A DNA stretch of 64,000 nt from positions 1 to 64,000 of the forward strand of contig CAMUJH010000013.1 of assembly GCA_947089145.1 (NCBI GenBank). The letters are read 5' to 3'. Origin of the DNA: an uncultured Hungatella sp. (lineage in GTDB: Bacteria; Bacillota; Clostridia; Lachnospirales; Lachnospiraceae). This document shows positions 1 to 6,866 of the stretch, piece after piece. Below the pieces are notes generated by a model. The model saw only the letters and a program-made list of their open reading frames with translations. It did not search any database and was not told the DNA's origin. The translations under genes and the position numbers were made by a program. Every line of letters begins with the position of its first letter. The first letter of the stretch is position 1.

Positions 1-50
1 GCGTGGGTCTGCAACACCCTGATTCACCGGTTCAAATCCGGTCTGCGCCT
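1..50 (+). tRNA. tRNA-Cys (anticodon GCA), 3' part only
   Basis: This is the 3' part of a tRNA cut by the left window edge. A GCA anticodon at 11-13 sits in a 7-base loop (9-15) closed by a GGGT/ACCC stem. A T arm with ACCGG/CCGGT stem and TTCAAAT loop spans 26-42. The 3' acceptor strand CTGCGCC (43-49) is followed by U as the discriminator base (50), as expected for tRNA-Cys. No CCA is encoded. The D arm and 5' acceptor strand lie outside the window. Confidence 0.85.
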
Positions 51-53
51 CTT

Positions 54-81
54 AAGAACCATAGAGATATGGTTCTTTTTT
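54..81 (+). terminator. Rho-independent terminator of the tRNA
   Basis: A 9-bp perfect stem AAGAACCAT/ATGGTTCTT with a 6-base loop is followed by a run of Ts. It starts four bases after the tRNA end, so it terminates the tRNA transcript. Confidence 0.85.
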
Positions 82-172
82 ATTTTCAAAAAGTACATAA
101 GGATCAAATAAGAATATATAGGAAAAATACGGGGAGGGTATGGAACGCTGTTAAATGGAAAGAAGCATTACC

Positions 173-481
173 CTACGGCAAAAAGGCGTTTATAACACTT
201 AAGACAGCCTCTCTCTCTTTGCAATTTAGTAAATTCCAATTTTCTAAGAGATAGAGCTGTTCACTGGTAAGGGATTTTTCCGGGCCGGTGCTGAAAAACT
301 CAGATAGGGAGATGCCGAAAACATCGCAAAGCAGCTCCAGCTTGTCAATAGGGGGATACAGATTTTTTTGATACCAGGTCGCAATTGTAGATTGCGGAAT
401 ACCAGAGAGCTTGGCTAATTTGTACACAGACCACTTTCTGGCTTCTCTTAATTCTTTTATTCGCGCTAATACGTCAAACAT
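173..481 (-). CDS. XRE-family helix-turn-helix regulator
   Basis: This 102-residue protein is a small DNA-binding regulator. Residues 5-62 form a Cro/C1-type helix-turn-helix: ARIKELREARKWSVYKLAK, then the recognition stretch GIPQSTIATWYQ, then a stretch ending LCDVFGISLSEFF. The last 35 residues form a short helical tail, probably for dimer contacts, with no effector domain. The start is supported by GGAGGG upstream of the ATG. It diverges from the WYL regulator gene, and its own promoter carries a palindrome over the -35, which suggests autorepression. Its target beyond itself cannot be read from the sequence. It may act on the neighbouring dynamin/ATPase locus or be unrelated to it. Confidence 0.85.
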   Translation of the reverse strand: MFDVLARIKELREARKWSVYKLAKLSGIPQSTIATWYQKNLYPPIDKLELLCDVFGISLSEFFSTGPEKSLTSEQLYLLENWNLLNCKEREAVLSVINAFLP

Positions 482-563
482 ATTTGCCCTCCATGTTCAG
501 CTTTTGTGTAACATAATTTTATTTTGAAATTGCAATAGACAATAAGTGGAAATAGTAGTATGA

Positions 564-592
564 TATATATCGTTACTACGCATTATTGCCAA
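564..592 (-). promoter_or_regulatory. Promoter of the XRE regulator
   Basis: On the - strand, TTGGCA (592-587) and TATATA (569-564) are separated by 17 bp. The predicted transcript leads into the XRE gene with a 5' leader of about 75 bases. Confidence 0.55.
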
Positions 593-596
593 TAAT
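582..596. promoter_or_regulatory. Palindromic operator over the XRE promoter -35
   Basis: ATTATTG-C-CAATAAT is a perfect 7-bp inverted repeat around one central base. It covers the -35 hexamer of the XRE promoter, the usual place for a Cro/C1-type repressor site. Binding by the XRE protein is inferred. Confidence 0.5.
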
Positions 597-626
597 TAGT
601 GTAAAAATAACTATAATCCAGATTAA

Positions 627-672
627 AACGCCTTCGTCTTTACAGTTAATCTATTGGCGAAGGCGTTTATTT
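627..672. terminator. Strong hairpin in the divergent region, terminator-like
   Basis: AACGCCTTCG (627-636) pairs perfectly with CGAAGGCGTT (658-667), with a 21-base loop and TTTATTT after it on the + strand. It lies between the two divergent promoters, where neither known transcript should end. It could insulate them or close a short transcript from a weak + strand promoter (TAGACA at 536, TATGAT at 559, 17 bp apart). The rest of 482-811 holds only the promoters and palindromes listed. Confidence 0.5.
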
Positions 673-747
673 GTAAAGTATTGTTTATACCGTTGATGTG
701 GAAAAAGACAATTTTAAGGCATTGGTAATTTAAAAAATATTTGATAG

Positions 748-779
748 TGACAGAATCTGTCATTGGAATACAGTATAAT
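748..779 (+). promoter_or_regulatory. Promoter and palindromic operator of the WYL operon
   Basis: A consensus -10 TATAAT lies at 774-779, about 30 bases before the WYL start codon. The -35 position (751-756) shows no consensus. Instead it is covered by a perfect palindrome, TGACAGA-A-TCTGTCA (748-762). This fits an operator for the WYL regulator itself: a poor -35 suggests activation, while the overlap suggests repression. The binding protein is inferred. Confidence 0.55.
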
Positions 780-811
780 ATACTTATACAAATTCTATCT
801 GGGAGGTTATT

Positions 812-1756
812 ATGGACAATGGAAAAATCGACAGAGTCCTTGGTATTTACACGAAATTGATGAGCGGATATTTGGTAAATAAAACAGAAGAAGCGGAACA
901 TTATCATGTAAATGAAAGATCGATTCAAAGAGATATTGACGATATTAGAAACTTTATGGAATCAGATGCTGAGAATACAGGCATTATAAATTCCGTAATA
1001 TATGACCGGGCCAAAAGGGGATATTATTTAGAGCAGATTTATCAGTTAAAACTATCAAATGCAGAGATATTAGCGATCTGTAAGATACTTTTGGACAGCA
1101 GGGCTTTACTTAAAGAAGAGATGCATGATCTTCTGGATAAACTGATTTCATGCTGTGTGCCTAAGAAAAATCAGAAGATAGTAAAAGAACTTATTAGCAA
1201 TGAGGCATTCCACTATGTAGAGCCAAGGCATAAAACAAAATTTCTTGATGTGATGTGGGATGTAGGACAGGCCATAAGAGGATGCCGCTATATTGAAATG
1301 GAGTATGAACGCACAAAGGATAATGCTGTGGTAAAGAGAAAGGTGAAGCCTGTGGCAATCATGTTTTCGGAATACTACTTTTATCTTACGGCATTTATTG
1401 ATGATGATAAAGTGAGAGAAAACTTTGACGTAATTAATGATTCTTTTCCAACTATATACAGAATCGATCGTATAAAAAGTCTTAAAGTGTTGGAGGAAGG
1501 ATTTCATATTCCTTACAACAGCCGTTTTGAAGAAGGCGAATTTCGAAAAAGAGTTCAGTTCATGTACGGCGGCAAGCTGCAGAAGGTCAAGTTTAAATAT
1601 ACAGGCAGTGACCTTAATGCTATTTTGGACAGGCTGCCTACGGCGGTTGTTTTAGATGAGCATGATGGTGAATATATCATAAGTGCGGAAGTCTTTGGAA
1701 AGGGAATTGATATGTGGATTCGGAGCCAGGGTGATCAGATAGAAGTTTTGCCATAG
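812..1756 (+). CDS. WYL-domain transcriptional regulator
   Basis: This 314-residue regulator has an N-terminal winged helix-turn-helix (residues 5-60; HVNERSIQRDIDDIRNFM is the recognition region of the YafY/DeoR-like type). A WYL domain spans about 140-225, with the family-like stretch VKPVAIMFSEYYFYLTAF, followed by a C-terminal extension domain. WYL proteins sense ligands, often nucleic acids or nucleotides, and frequently control phage-defence and DNA-damage loci. GGGAGG precedes the ATG. Its stop is 9 bases from the first dynamin gene, so it leads the operon and probably controls it. Whether it represses or activates is not visible. Confidence 0.85.
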   Translation: MDNGKIDRVLGIYTKLMSGYLVNKTEEAEHYHVNERSIQRDIDDIRNFMESDAENTGIINSVIYDRAKRGYYLEQIYQLKLSNAEILAICKILLDSRALLKEEMHDLLDKLISCCVPKKNQKIVKELISNEAFHYVEPRHKTKFLDVMWDVGQAIRGCRYIEMEYERTKDNAVVKRKVKPVAIMFSEYYFYLTAFIDDDKVRENFDVINDSFPTIYRIDRIKSLKVLEEGFHIPYNSRFEEGEFRKRVQFMYGGKLQKVKFKYTGSDLNAILDRLPTAVVLDEHDGEYIISAEVFGKGIDMWIRSQGDQIEVLP

Positions 1757-1765
1757 GAGATTTAT

Positions 1766-3199
1766 ATGAAGAAAAACGGAAGAAGATATCGTGAATTAAA
1801 GAAATTGAGAGAGGAGAGTTCCTTTTCAACAATAAAAAATATCAGCCAGGAGGTGAGCGGCATTAATATTGCGTACTTGTCCATGTCTCATATTGTTCCG
1901 TTTAATCCGATTCTATATGACAGCTTTGATACGCGAAAGGAGTATTTAAGAAGGCTTACAGGGTATGTAAAGGCAGGGGGGTGGAAACGCAGAAAATATG
2001 AAAGCGCAGAGCTGCTTTCCTATGAGCAGATTATAATGGGGTCCGATGAAATAAAGGAAGAACATGGTATTGGGTTTTACAAGTATTTCATCTTATTGGA
2101 TTTGATCCATGTGTTGGGTTATGACACAAAGGAGATAGACGAGGAAAAAATATATTTGCTTAAGAAAAAGTACTGTCTTGACTTTTCAGGAGAAAAGGCA
2201 GGAGTTGTAGACATGATTTTTAAATCTGTCTGCGGCAGTGACAGAAGGCTCAGAAAGCTTCAGGAAAACAGGGATTTTCTAAAGGAGGCAGAGTATATCA
2301 GATGTATTAGGCAAAATCTTATATTTAAAAAGAAAGAACCTTTTGGCATATTGGTTACTGCCACAATGAGCGCCGGTAAATCCACATTCATCAATGCGAT
2401 TACAGGAAAATATATCTGTCTTTCCCAAAATATGGTCTGTACAAGCAAAATTCACTGCATTGTGAACAAGGCTTTTGAAGATGGGTATTCCTATGAATAT
2501 GACCATGACCTTGTAATGAAGGCCGGACGGGAAGAACTTCTTAATGACAATGAGGAGAATTCTTCAGATAAAATCGTTGTCAGCACAAGCTTTAAAGGAT
2601 ACCTTAACCAGGAGAGAATAATCGTTAATGATTCGCCTGGGGTTAACTACAGCGGTGACAGGGAACACAAGGCAATTACAGAGCGACTGATAAAAGGACG
2701 GAATTATAACCTTCTCATTTATGTGATGAACGCTACTACTCTGGGAACAGATGATGAGGCACAGCATCTGGACTTTGTAAAGCAGACCATCGGCAGGACT
2801 CCGGTACTTTTTGTTGTTAATAAGATTGACTGGTTTAATCTGGAAGAAGAAAGCATAGAAGATACTATAAAACGGCAGAGAGAGTATTTAAGGGAACATG
2901 GTTTTAGAAATCCTTTAATATGTCCCGTCTCTTCTAAAGCAGGGTATCTTGCAAAGCAGTTCGGAACCAGGCAGCTGTCAAAGTCTGAAGAGCGAGAACT
3001 TTATAATTACGTGGATAAGTTTGAACAGATGAACCTGACAGAGTATTATAAAAATGCATTCGGCAAAATAGCCATAGAAGATTCGGATCAGGAGGAGATA
3101 CAGCTATTAAAAACAAGCGGCATAGCGTTTGTAGAGAAGATAATTATATCATTAACAACAGGAGGAAAAGTAAATGGCACAGGTGTACGTCAGATATAA
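1766..3199 (+). CDS. Dynamin-like GTPase, first of a pair
   Basis: This 477-residue protein has a complete dynamin-type GTPase domain in its middle: P-loop TATMSAGKST (198-207), G3 motif DSPG (289-292) and G4 motif NKID (352-355). The first 190 residues are helical and of no family I recognise. The C-terminal tail is short, so there is no full stalk or membrane-binding region. Bacterial dynamin-like proteins often work as adjacent pairs in membrane remodelling, and some (LeoA/LeoBC) are tied to vesicle-borne toxin release or phage defence. AGGAG precedes the ATG. The 3' end overlaps the second dynamin gene by 26 bases, so the two are co-translated and probably form a heteromer, with this one as the short partner. 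Confidence 0.85.
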   Translation: MKKNGRRYRELKKLREESSFSTIKNISQEVSGINIAYLSMSHIVPFNPILYDSFDTRKEYLRRLTGYVKAGGWKRRKYESAELLSYEQIIMGSDEIKEEHGIGFYKYFILLDLIHVLGYDTKEIDEEKIYLLKKKYCLDFSGEKAGVVDMIFKSVCGSDRRLRKLQENRDFLKEAEYIRCIRQNLIFKKKEPFGILVTATMSAGKSTFINAITGKYICLSQNMVCTSKIHCIVNKAFEDGYSYEYDHDLVMKAGREELLNDNEENSSDKIVVSTSFKGYLNQERIIVNDSPGVNYSGDREHKAITERLIKGRNYNLLIYVMNATTLGTDDEAQHLDFVKQTIGRTPVLFVVNKIDWFNLEEESIEDTIKRQREYLREHGFRNPLICPVSSKAGYLAKQFGTRQLSKSEERELYNYVDKFEQMNLTEYYKNAFGKIAIEDSDQEEIQLLKTSGIAFVEKIIISLTTGGKVNGTGVRQI

Positions 3200-5723
3200 T
3201 CCGTACCGTATGGAAACTAAGATTGAGGTAAACGGAAAGACCATTTCCAATGACAGCACTCTATATAAGGTTGTAAAAGGGAAGAGGCTGCAGGAGTGGA
3301 TCGGAGGATTTCCGCAGATGCTTAAGGATGAATTAAACACTGTTGACTTTGATATGGTGTTTTATGGCATGTCATTGGACTGGGATGACTTTGAGGACGC
3401 ATTCAGACAGGCCAAGTCATCAGGCACCATTAAGGAGCTGAATCTGAGATTTGCCGAGGGAAAATCCGATGATGACATTAGTGAGAAGATCGTTTCGGTG
3501 TTTACGGATCTGCAGGAAGGTCCTCTGGACGACTTCAGAGATCCTAAGCTTACCAAGGCATTCTCTAATATTAACAATTCCGTGTTTCCCATCAATGTGA
3601 TTGCCACCATGAGTTCGGGAAAATCCACCCTTATTAACGCCTTGCTTGGCAGAAGGCTGATGCCGTCGAAAAACGAGGCCTGTACGGCCACAATAACAGA
3701 GATACTGGATAATGATAAAGAGCCGTTTACTGCTGTAATTTACGACGAGGATAATCAGGCAATTCAGGAGGTTTCTGAACTAACCTATGACATTATGAGT
3801 GGCTTAAATGATGACTCGGAAGTTTACAGGATTGCAGCACAGGGAAACATACCATTTCTTGATTCCAAAAGCACGGCGCTGATGCTGGTAGATACTCCAG
3901 GGCCTAATAATTCGCAGAATCAGGCCCACAAGAATACTACATACAGAGCCATTAACAGCGATGCGAATAATCTGATCCTATATGTGCTGAACGGAACACA
4001 GCTTAGTACCAACGACGACGCGGCATTGCTGGAATATGTTGCAGAGCAGATAAAAAAAGGAGGGAAACAGGTAAGGGACCGATTTCTGTTTGTTATCAAT
4101 AAAATGGATGGGTTTAATCCGGAAGAGGAGGACATTGGGAAGGCTATAAAAGCAGCCAGAACCTATTTAGCTTCCTACGGAATAGAAGATCCCCAGATAT
4201 TTCCTTGCTCCGCCTACACGGCATTGAATATAAAAACATATCTTGACGGGATTGATATTGAAAATCTCACGCGAAGCGAGGAAAGGAAACTTCCGTCGGC
4301 AGCCAGGGATACGCTGCCTATGATTGATAAATTTATTGAATATAACTCTATGCATTTGGAGCAGTATTCAACGCTGTCTCCCAGTGCGCAGCGGGAACTT
4401 GATTTTAGGCTCAGCCAGGCGGAAATGCGCAGAGATACAAAAGAGCAGGCACTGATTCACTGCGGAATTTATTCTATAGAGGCCGCCATTACAGCTTATG
4501 TTAAGAAGTATGCCAAGACAAAGAAGGTAAAAGACCTTGTGGAATCTTTCCAGGAGGTGCTTGAGAGCACTCAGGTGCTGGCAAGGGCTAAGACTCAGGT
4601 AGCTACTGACGAGGAGGCGGCAAGAGCCTGCGCAGCAAGGGCTGCGGCAGTCAGGGAAAAGATTGCAAACGGAAAAGAAGCGGCAGTGTTTAAACAAAAG
4701 ATTAAAGCCCTGAATCCTATTAATACGATTAAAGCAAAAGCAAATACTCTGGCAGCAGAGGCAACAAGGAAAACAAGCCGTGTATTTGCCCCTTACGGAG
4801 ACAAAATTACAAATAAGGCAGAAGCCAAAAGACTGGTATCGCAATTTACCATGATGAGCTCTGATGGCATTGCGGAATTGACTTCAGAGCTGGAGAGCGT
4901 GATCAACAGGGAGGTAATGGAAACAGGGGAGCAGATTCTTTTGGATTATCAGGAAAAATTAGCAAAAATAGATAATGAGTCTGAGGATAAGCAGCTTGAC
5001 TTTGGCACGGCGGATCTGATAAAAGGGGCCCTTAATAACATGAGAGAAAGCGCGGCGTCCTGGTGCTCTGATGATTTTGCAGCGGAGACGGTTGACGATA
5101 TGGGAGTAGTTACATATGAGAGTAAAGTTTATTATGAAAAGGTAGGGCAGGAAGAAGAGCAGGTTGCAGACGGCACGGAGAAAGTAAAAGTCGGAACCAA
5201 GAAAGTAAAAGTAGGCTCTCATAAGGAATGGGCAGGCACCCACACGATAAAAAATCCTAAGAAAAAAGGCTTTTTTGGCTTCTTGAAATTCTGGGAAAGC
5301 AGCACTGTGGAGGAGGATATCTATAGAGACGTAGATGATTATGAGGATCAGGATGTATTCGAAACCATTACGAAGTACAAGACTGTAATGAGAGATATTT
5401 ATGAGCAGCGCACAGAACAGATTGAAAAATTTTCCGTTGACACAAGCGTTATTCAGTCAGGCCTTATTAGTAAGCTGAGAAGAAGCCTTGACGAAGGGAT
5501 CGGAGATGCGATTCAATATGCAGAAGATCAGATTAATAGAATGAAGCAGCAGTTTTCCAAAATGTTTGATGAACTGGATGATCTGATTAAGAAAAAATAT
5601 ACGGAACTGGAGCAGTGCGCAACGGACCAGAAAACAAAAGAGGCGGAGCTGAACAAAAACAGAAGCCTGCTTAAATGGATTGAAGGGTGCAGGGCGGAGA
5701 TTGATGAGATCTTGAATATTTAA
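3174..5723 (+). CDS. Dynamin-like GTPase, second and larger of the pair
   Basis: This 849-residue protein has a GTPase core with P-loop ATMSSGKST (144-152), G3 DTPG (240-243) and G4 NKMD (309-312). Long helical stretches follow, including an Ala-rich coiled coil around 460-540 and a C-terminal coiled coil from about 740, which fits the stalk of a bacterial dynamin. Between them (about 655-740) is an odd region with two VKVG-containing strands in tandem and a basic, Phe-rich loop KKKGFFGFLKF that could touch membrane. AGGAGG lies 8 bases before the ATG. It partners with the upstream GTPase. The function is inferred to be membrane remodelling; the substrate membrane is unknown. Confidence 0.85.
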   Translation: MAQVYVRYNPYRMETKIEVNGKTISNDSTLYKVVKGKRLQEWIGGFPQMLKDELNTVDFDMVFYGMSLDWDDFEDAFRQAKSSGTIKELNLRFAEGKSDDDISEKIVSVFTDLQEGPLDDFRDPKLTKAFSNINNSVFPINVIATMSSGKSTLINALLGRRLMPSKNEACTATITEILDNDKEPFTAVIYDEDNQAIQEVSELTYDIMSGLNDDSEVYRIAAQGNIPFLDSKSTALMLVDTPGPNNSQNQAHKNTTYRAINSDANNLILYVLNGTQLSTNDDAALLEYVAEQIKKGGKQVRDRFLFVINKMDGFNPEEEDIGKAIKAARTYLASYGIEDPQIFPCSAYTALNIKTYLDGIDIENLTRSEERKLPSAARDTLPMIDKFIEYNSMHLEQYSTLSPSAQRELDFRLSQAEMRRDTKEQALIHCGIYSIEAAITAYVKKYAKTKKVKDLVESFQEVLESTQVLARAKTQVATDEEAARACAARAAAVREKIANGKEAAVFKQKIKALNPINTIKAKANTLAAEATRKTSRVFAPYGDKITNKAEAKRLVSQFTMMSSDGIAELTSELESVINREVMETGEQILLDYQEKLAKIDNESEDKQLDFGTADLIKGALNNMRESAASWCSDDFAAETVDDMGVVTYESKVYYEKVGQEEEQVADGTEKVKVGTKKVKVGSHKEWAGTHTIKNPKKKGFFGFLKFWESSTVEEDIYRDVDDYEDQDVFETITKYKTVMRDIYEQRTEQIEKFSVDTSVIQSGLISKLRRSLDEGIGDAIQYAEDQINRMKQQFSKMFDELDDLIKKKYTELEQCATDQKTKEAELNKNRSLLKWIEGCRAEIDEILNI

Positions 5724-5745
5724 AAGCGGATTGGAGGAAAGTCAG

Positions 5746-6543
5746 ATGCTTGCGGCGGTAAAAAGGTGTATAGAGAGCCATGACATAAAAGGCCTGAGAT
5801 ACATATTTGTGGATTGCCTGGACGTAGATCCCACATTTGAAAAATATAAAGAGGACTATCAGCGCTGTCAAAAGGTAGAGGGGTTATTTGAACCCTATAG
5901 GGAGATGTCGCCTTTCATCCAGGATGAGTCCCGGTGGGATATGAGCTATTGGGATCAACTGAAAGATGACCTTACGGACAATTTTTCATCTAAAAGATTT
6001 GAACATATGATCAGGGTTGCAAAGGTCGTGTATGCGGACAAGATAGCAAGACTGCATCAGGAGAGGAGGGCGGATCAGGAACATGCCGCAGTCAGGCCGG
6101 AGAGAATGACTGCCCAATCCCTGCCGGAAGGCGTCCAGGCGGGGGCAGCGCCTTCCCCCGCTGCCTTACAGTCAGGAAGAAGGCTGTCTCCTGCCGAGCT
6201 TCAGGAAAAGGAACTGGAGGAGAAAAGAAGGATACTTCAAAAGGAATATGAGGCAGACTCTAAGAGGATCGAGGAGGACAGGCTTCAAAGAGAAGCGTGG
6301 GACAGAACAGAGCACAAAAGAAGAAGATCTGAAAGACCAGGTAACAGTCAATCAAAAAAACGGATGGGGGTTGTGGTGGCAGCAGCGGTGCTGGCGGCAA
6401 TTATACTTACAGTGATAGCCCTATGCTATCACAACCCCCGGCAGACAGAACAGAAGAGGCAGGAAAGTCTGGAAAACCAATACAGGCAGGCAAATGCGAA
6501 AAGGGTCCTGGATATTTCAGAATATATAGCTGTAAACATGTGA
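5746..6543 (+). CDS. Single-pass membrane protein with coiled coil, in the dynamin operon
   Basis: This 265-residue protein has a helical N-terminal domain of about 105 residues rich in aromatic and acidic residues, and a charged linker with a Glu/Arg-rich coiled coil (about 145-195). One transmembrane segment (about 207-228, GVVVAAAVLAAIILTVIALC) is followed by a short tail. With a basic stretch before the membrane span, the large N-terminal part is predicted to be cytoplasmic, where it could anchor the GTPases. I chose the ATG at 5746 because GGAGGAAA lies 5 bases before it; a TTG at 5731 in frame is too close to that site. I recognise no family. Its stop overlaps a GTG of the next reading frame (GTGA), so the two may form one split product. 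Confidence 0.7.
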   Translation: MLAAVKRCIESHDIKGLRYIFVDCLDVDPTFEKYKEDYQRCQKVEGLFEPYREMSPFIQDESRWDMSYWDQLKDDLTDNFSSKRFEHMIRVAKVVYADKIARLHQERRADQEHAAVRPERMTAQSLPEGVQAGAAPSPAALQSGRRLSPAELQEKELEEKRRILQKEYEADSKRIEEDRLQREAWDRTEHKRRRSERPGNSQSKKRMGVVVAAAVLAAIILTVIALCYHNPRQTEQKRQESLENQYRQANAKRVLDISEYIAVNM

Positions 6544-6866
6544 GATATGAATTGTCAGAAACTACTTTAAGAAGGACTTCTGTTAATACAGGCAGAGAAC
6601 TTTTGTATCGCAAGAAAGATGCCTCCTGGGCTTCTACTTTTTATAAGAAAGTTTTTGGAAATAAAGACTGGGAGGTATGGGGAGACAGGCGCGGCTGCAA
6701 TTATTGGATTTTAGAAGAAAAGAGTGCTGATAATAAACCTCAATGTATAAAGATTATTAAAAAGGCAAAATCAACAGTTGAGCGGGACGCACATAATAAA
6801 ATTCTGGCTATAAGGGGCAAAGATAAGGACTGGATTTTCTATGCAAGGAGGGAGCCTGAGGAATGA
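6540..6866 (+). CDS. Small unknown protein, coupled to or frameshifted from the membrane protein
   Basis: This reading frame gives 108 residues if it starts at the GTG that overlaps the stop of the membrane protein (GTGA). No ribosome binding site precedes that GTG, so translation would depend on coupling or on a -1 shift. The protein is soluble, basic and rich in Trp/Tyr/Lys (FGNKDWEVWGDRRGCNYWIL, then IIKKAKSTVERDAHNK). In-frame codons upstream of the GTG look non-coding. It may be the extracytoplasmic C-terminal domain of the preceding membrane protein, split by a frameshift, or a separate coupled subunit. The stop overlaps the ATG of the ATPase gene (ATGA). I do not recognise a family. 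Confidence 0.55.
   Translation: MRYELSETTLRRTSVNTGRELLYRKKDASWASTFYKKVFGNKDWEVWGDRRGCNYWILEEKSADNKPQCIKIIKKAKSTVERDAHNKILAIRGKDKDWIFYARREPEE

Noticed and set aside
1766..5723. Direct naming of the dynamin pair as the Eleos (LeoA/LeoBC) defence system.
   Set aside because: The pairing is similar, but I cannot confirm homology by eye, and the extra ATPase, nuclease and regulator are not part of that two-gene system as I know it.
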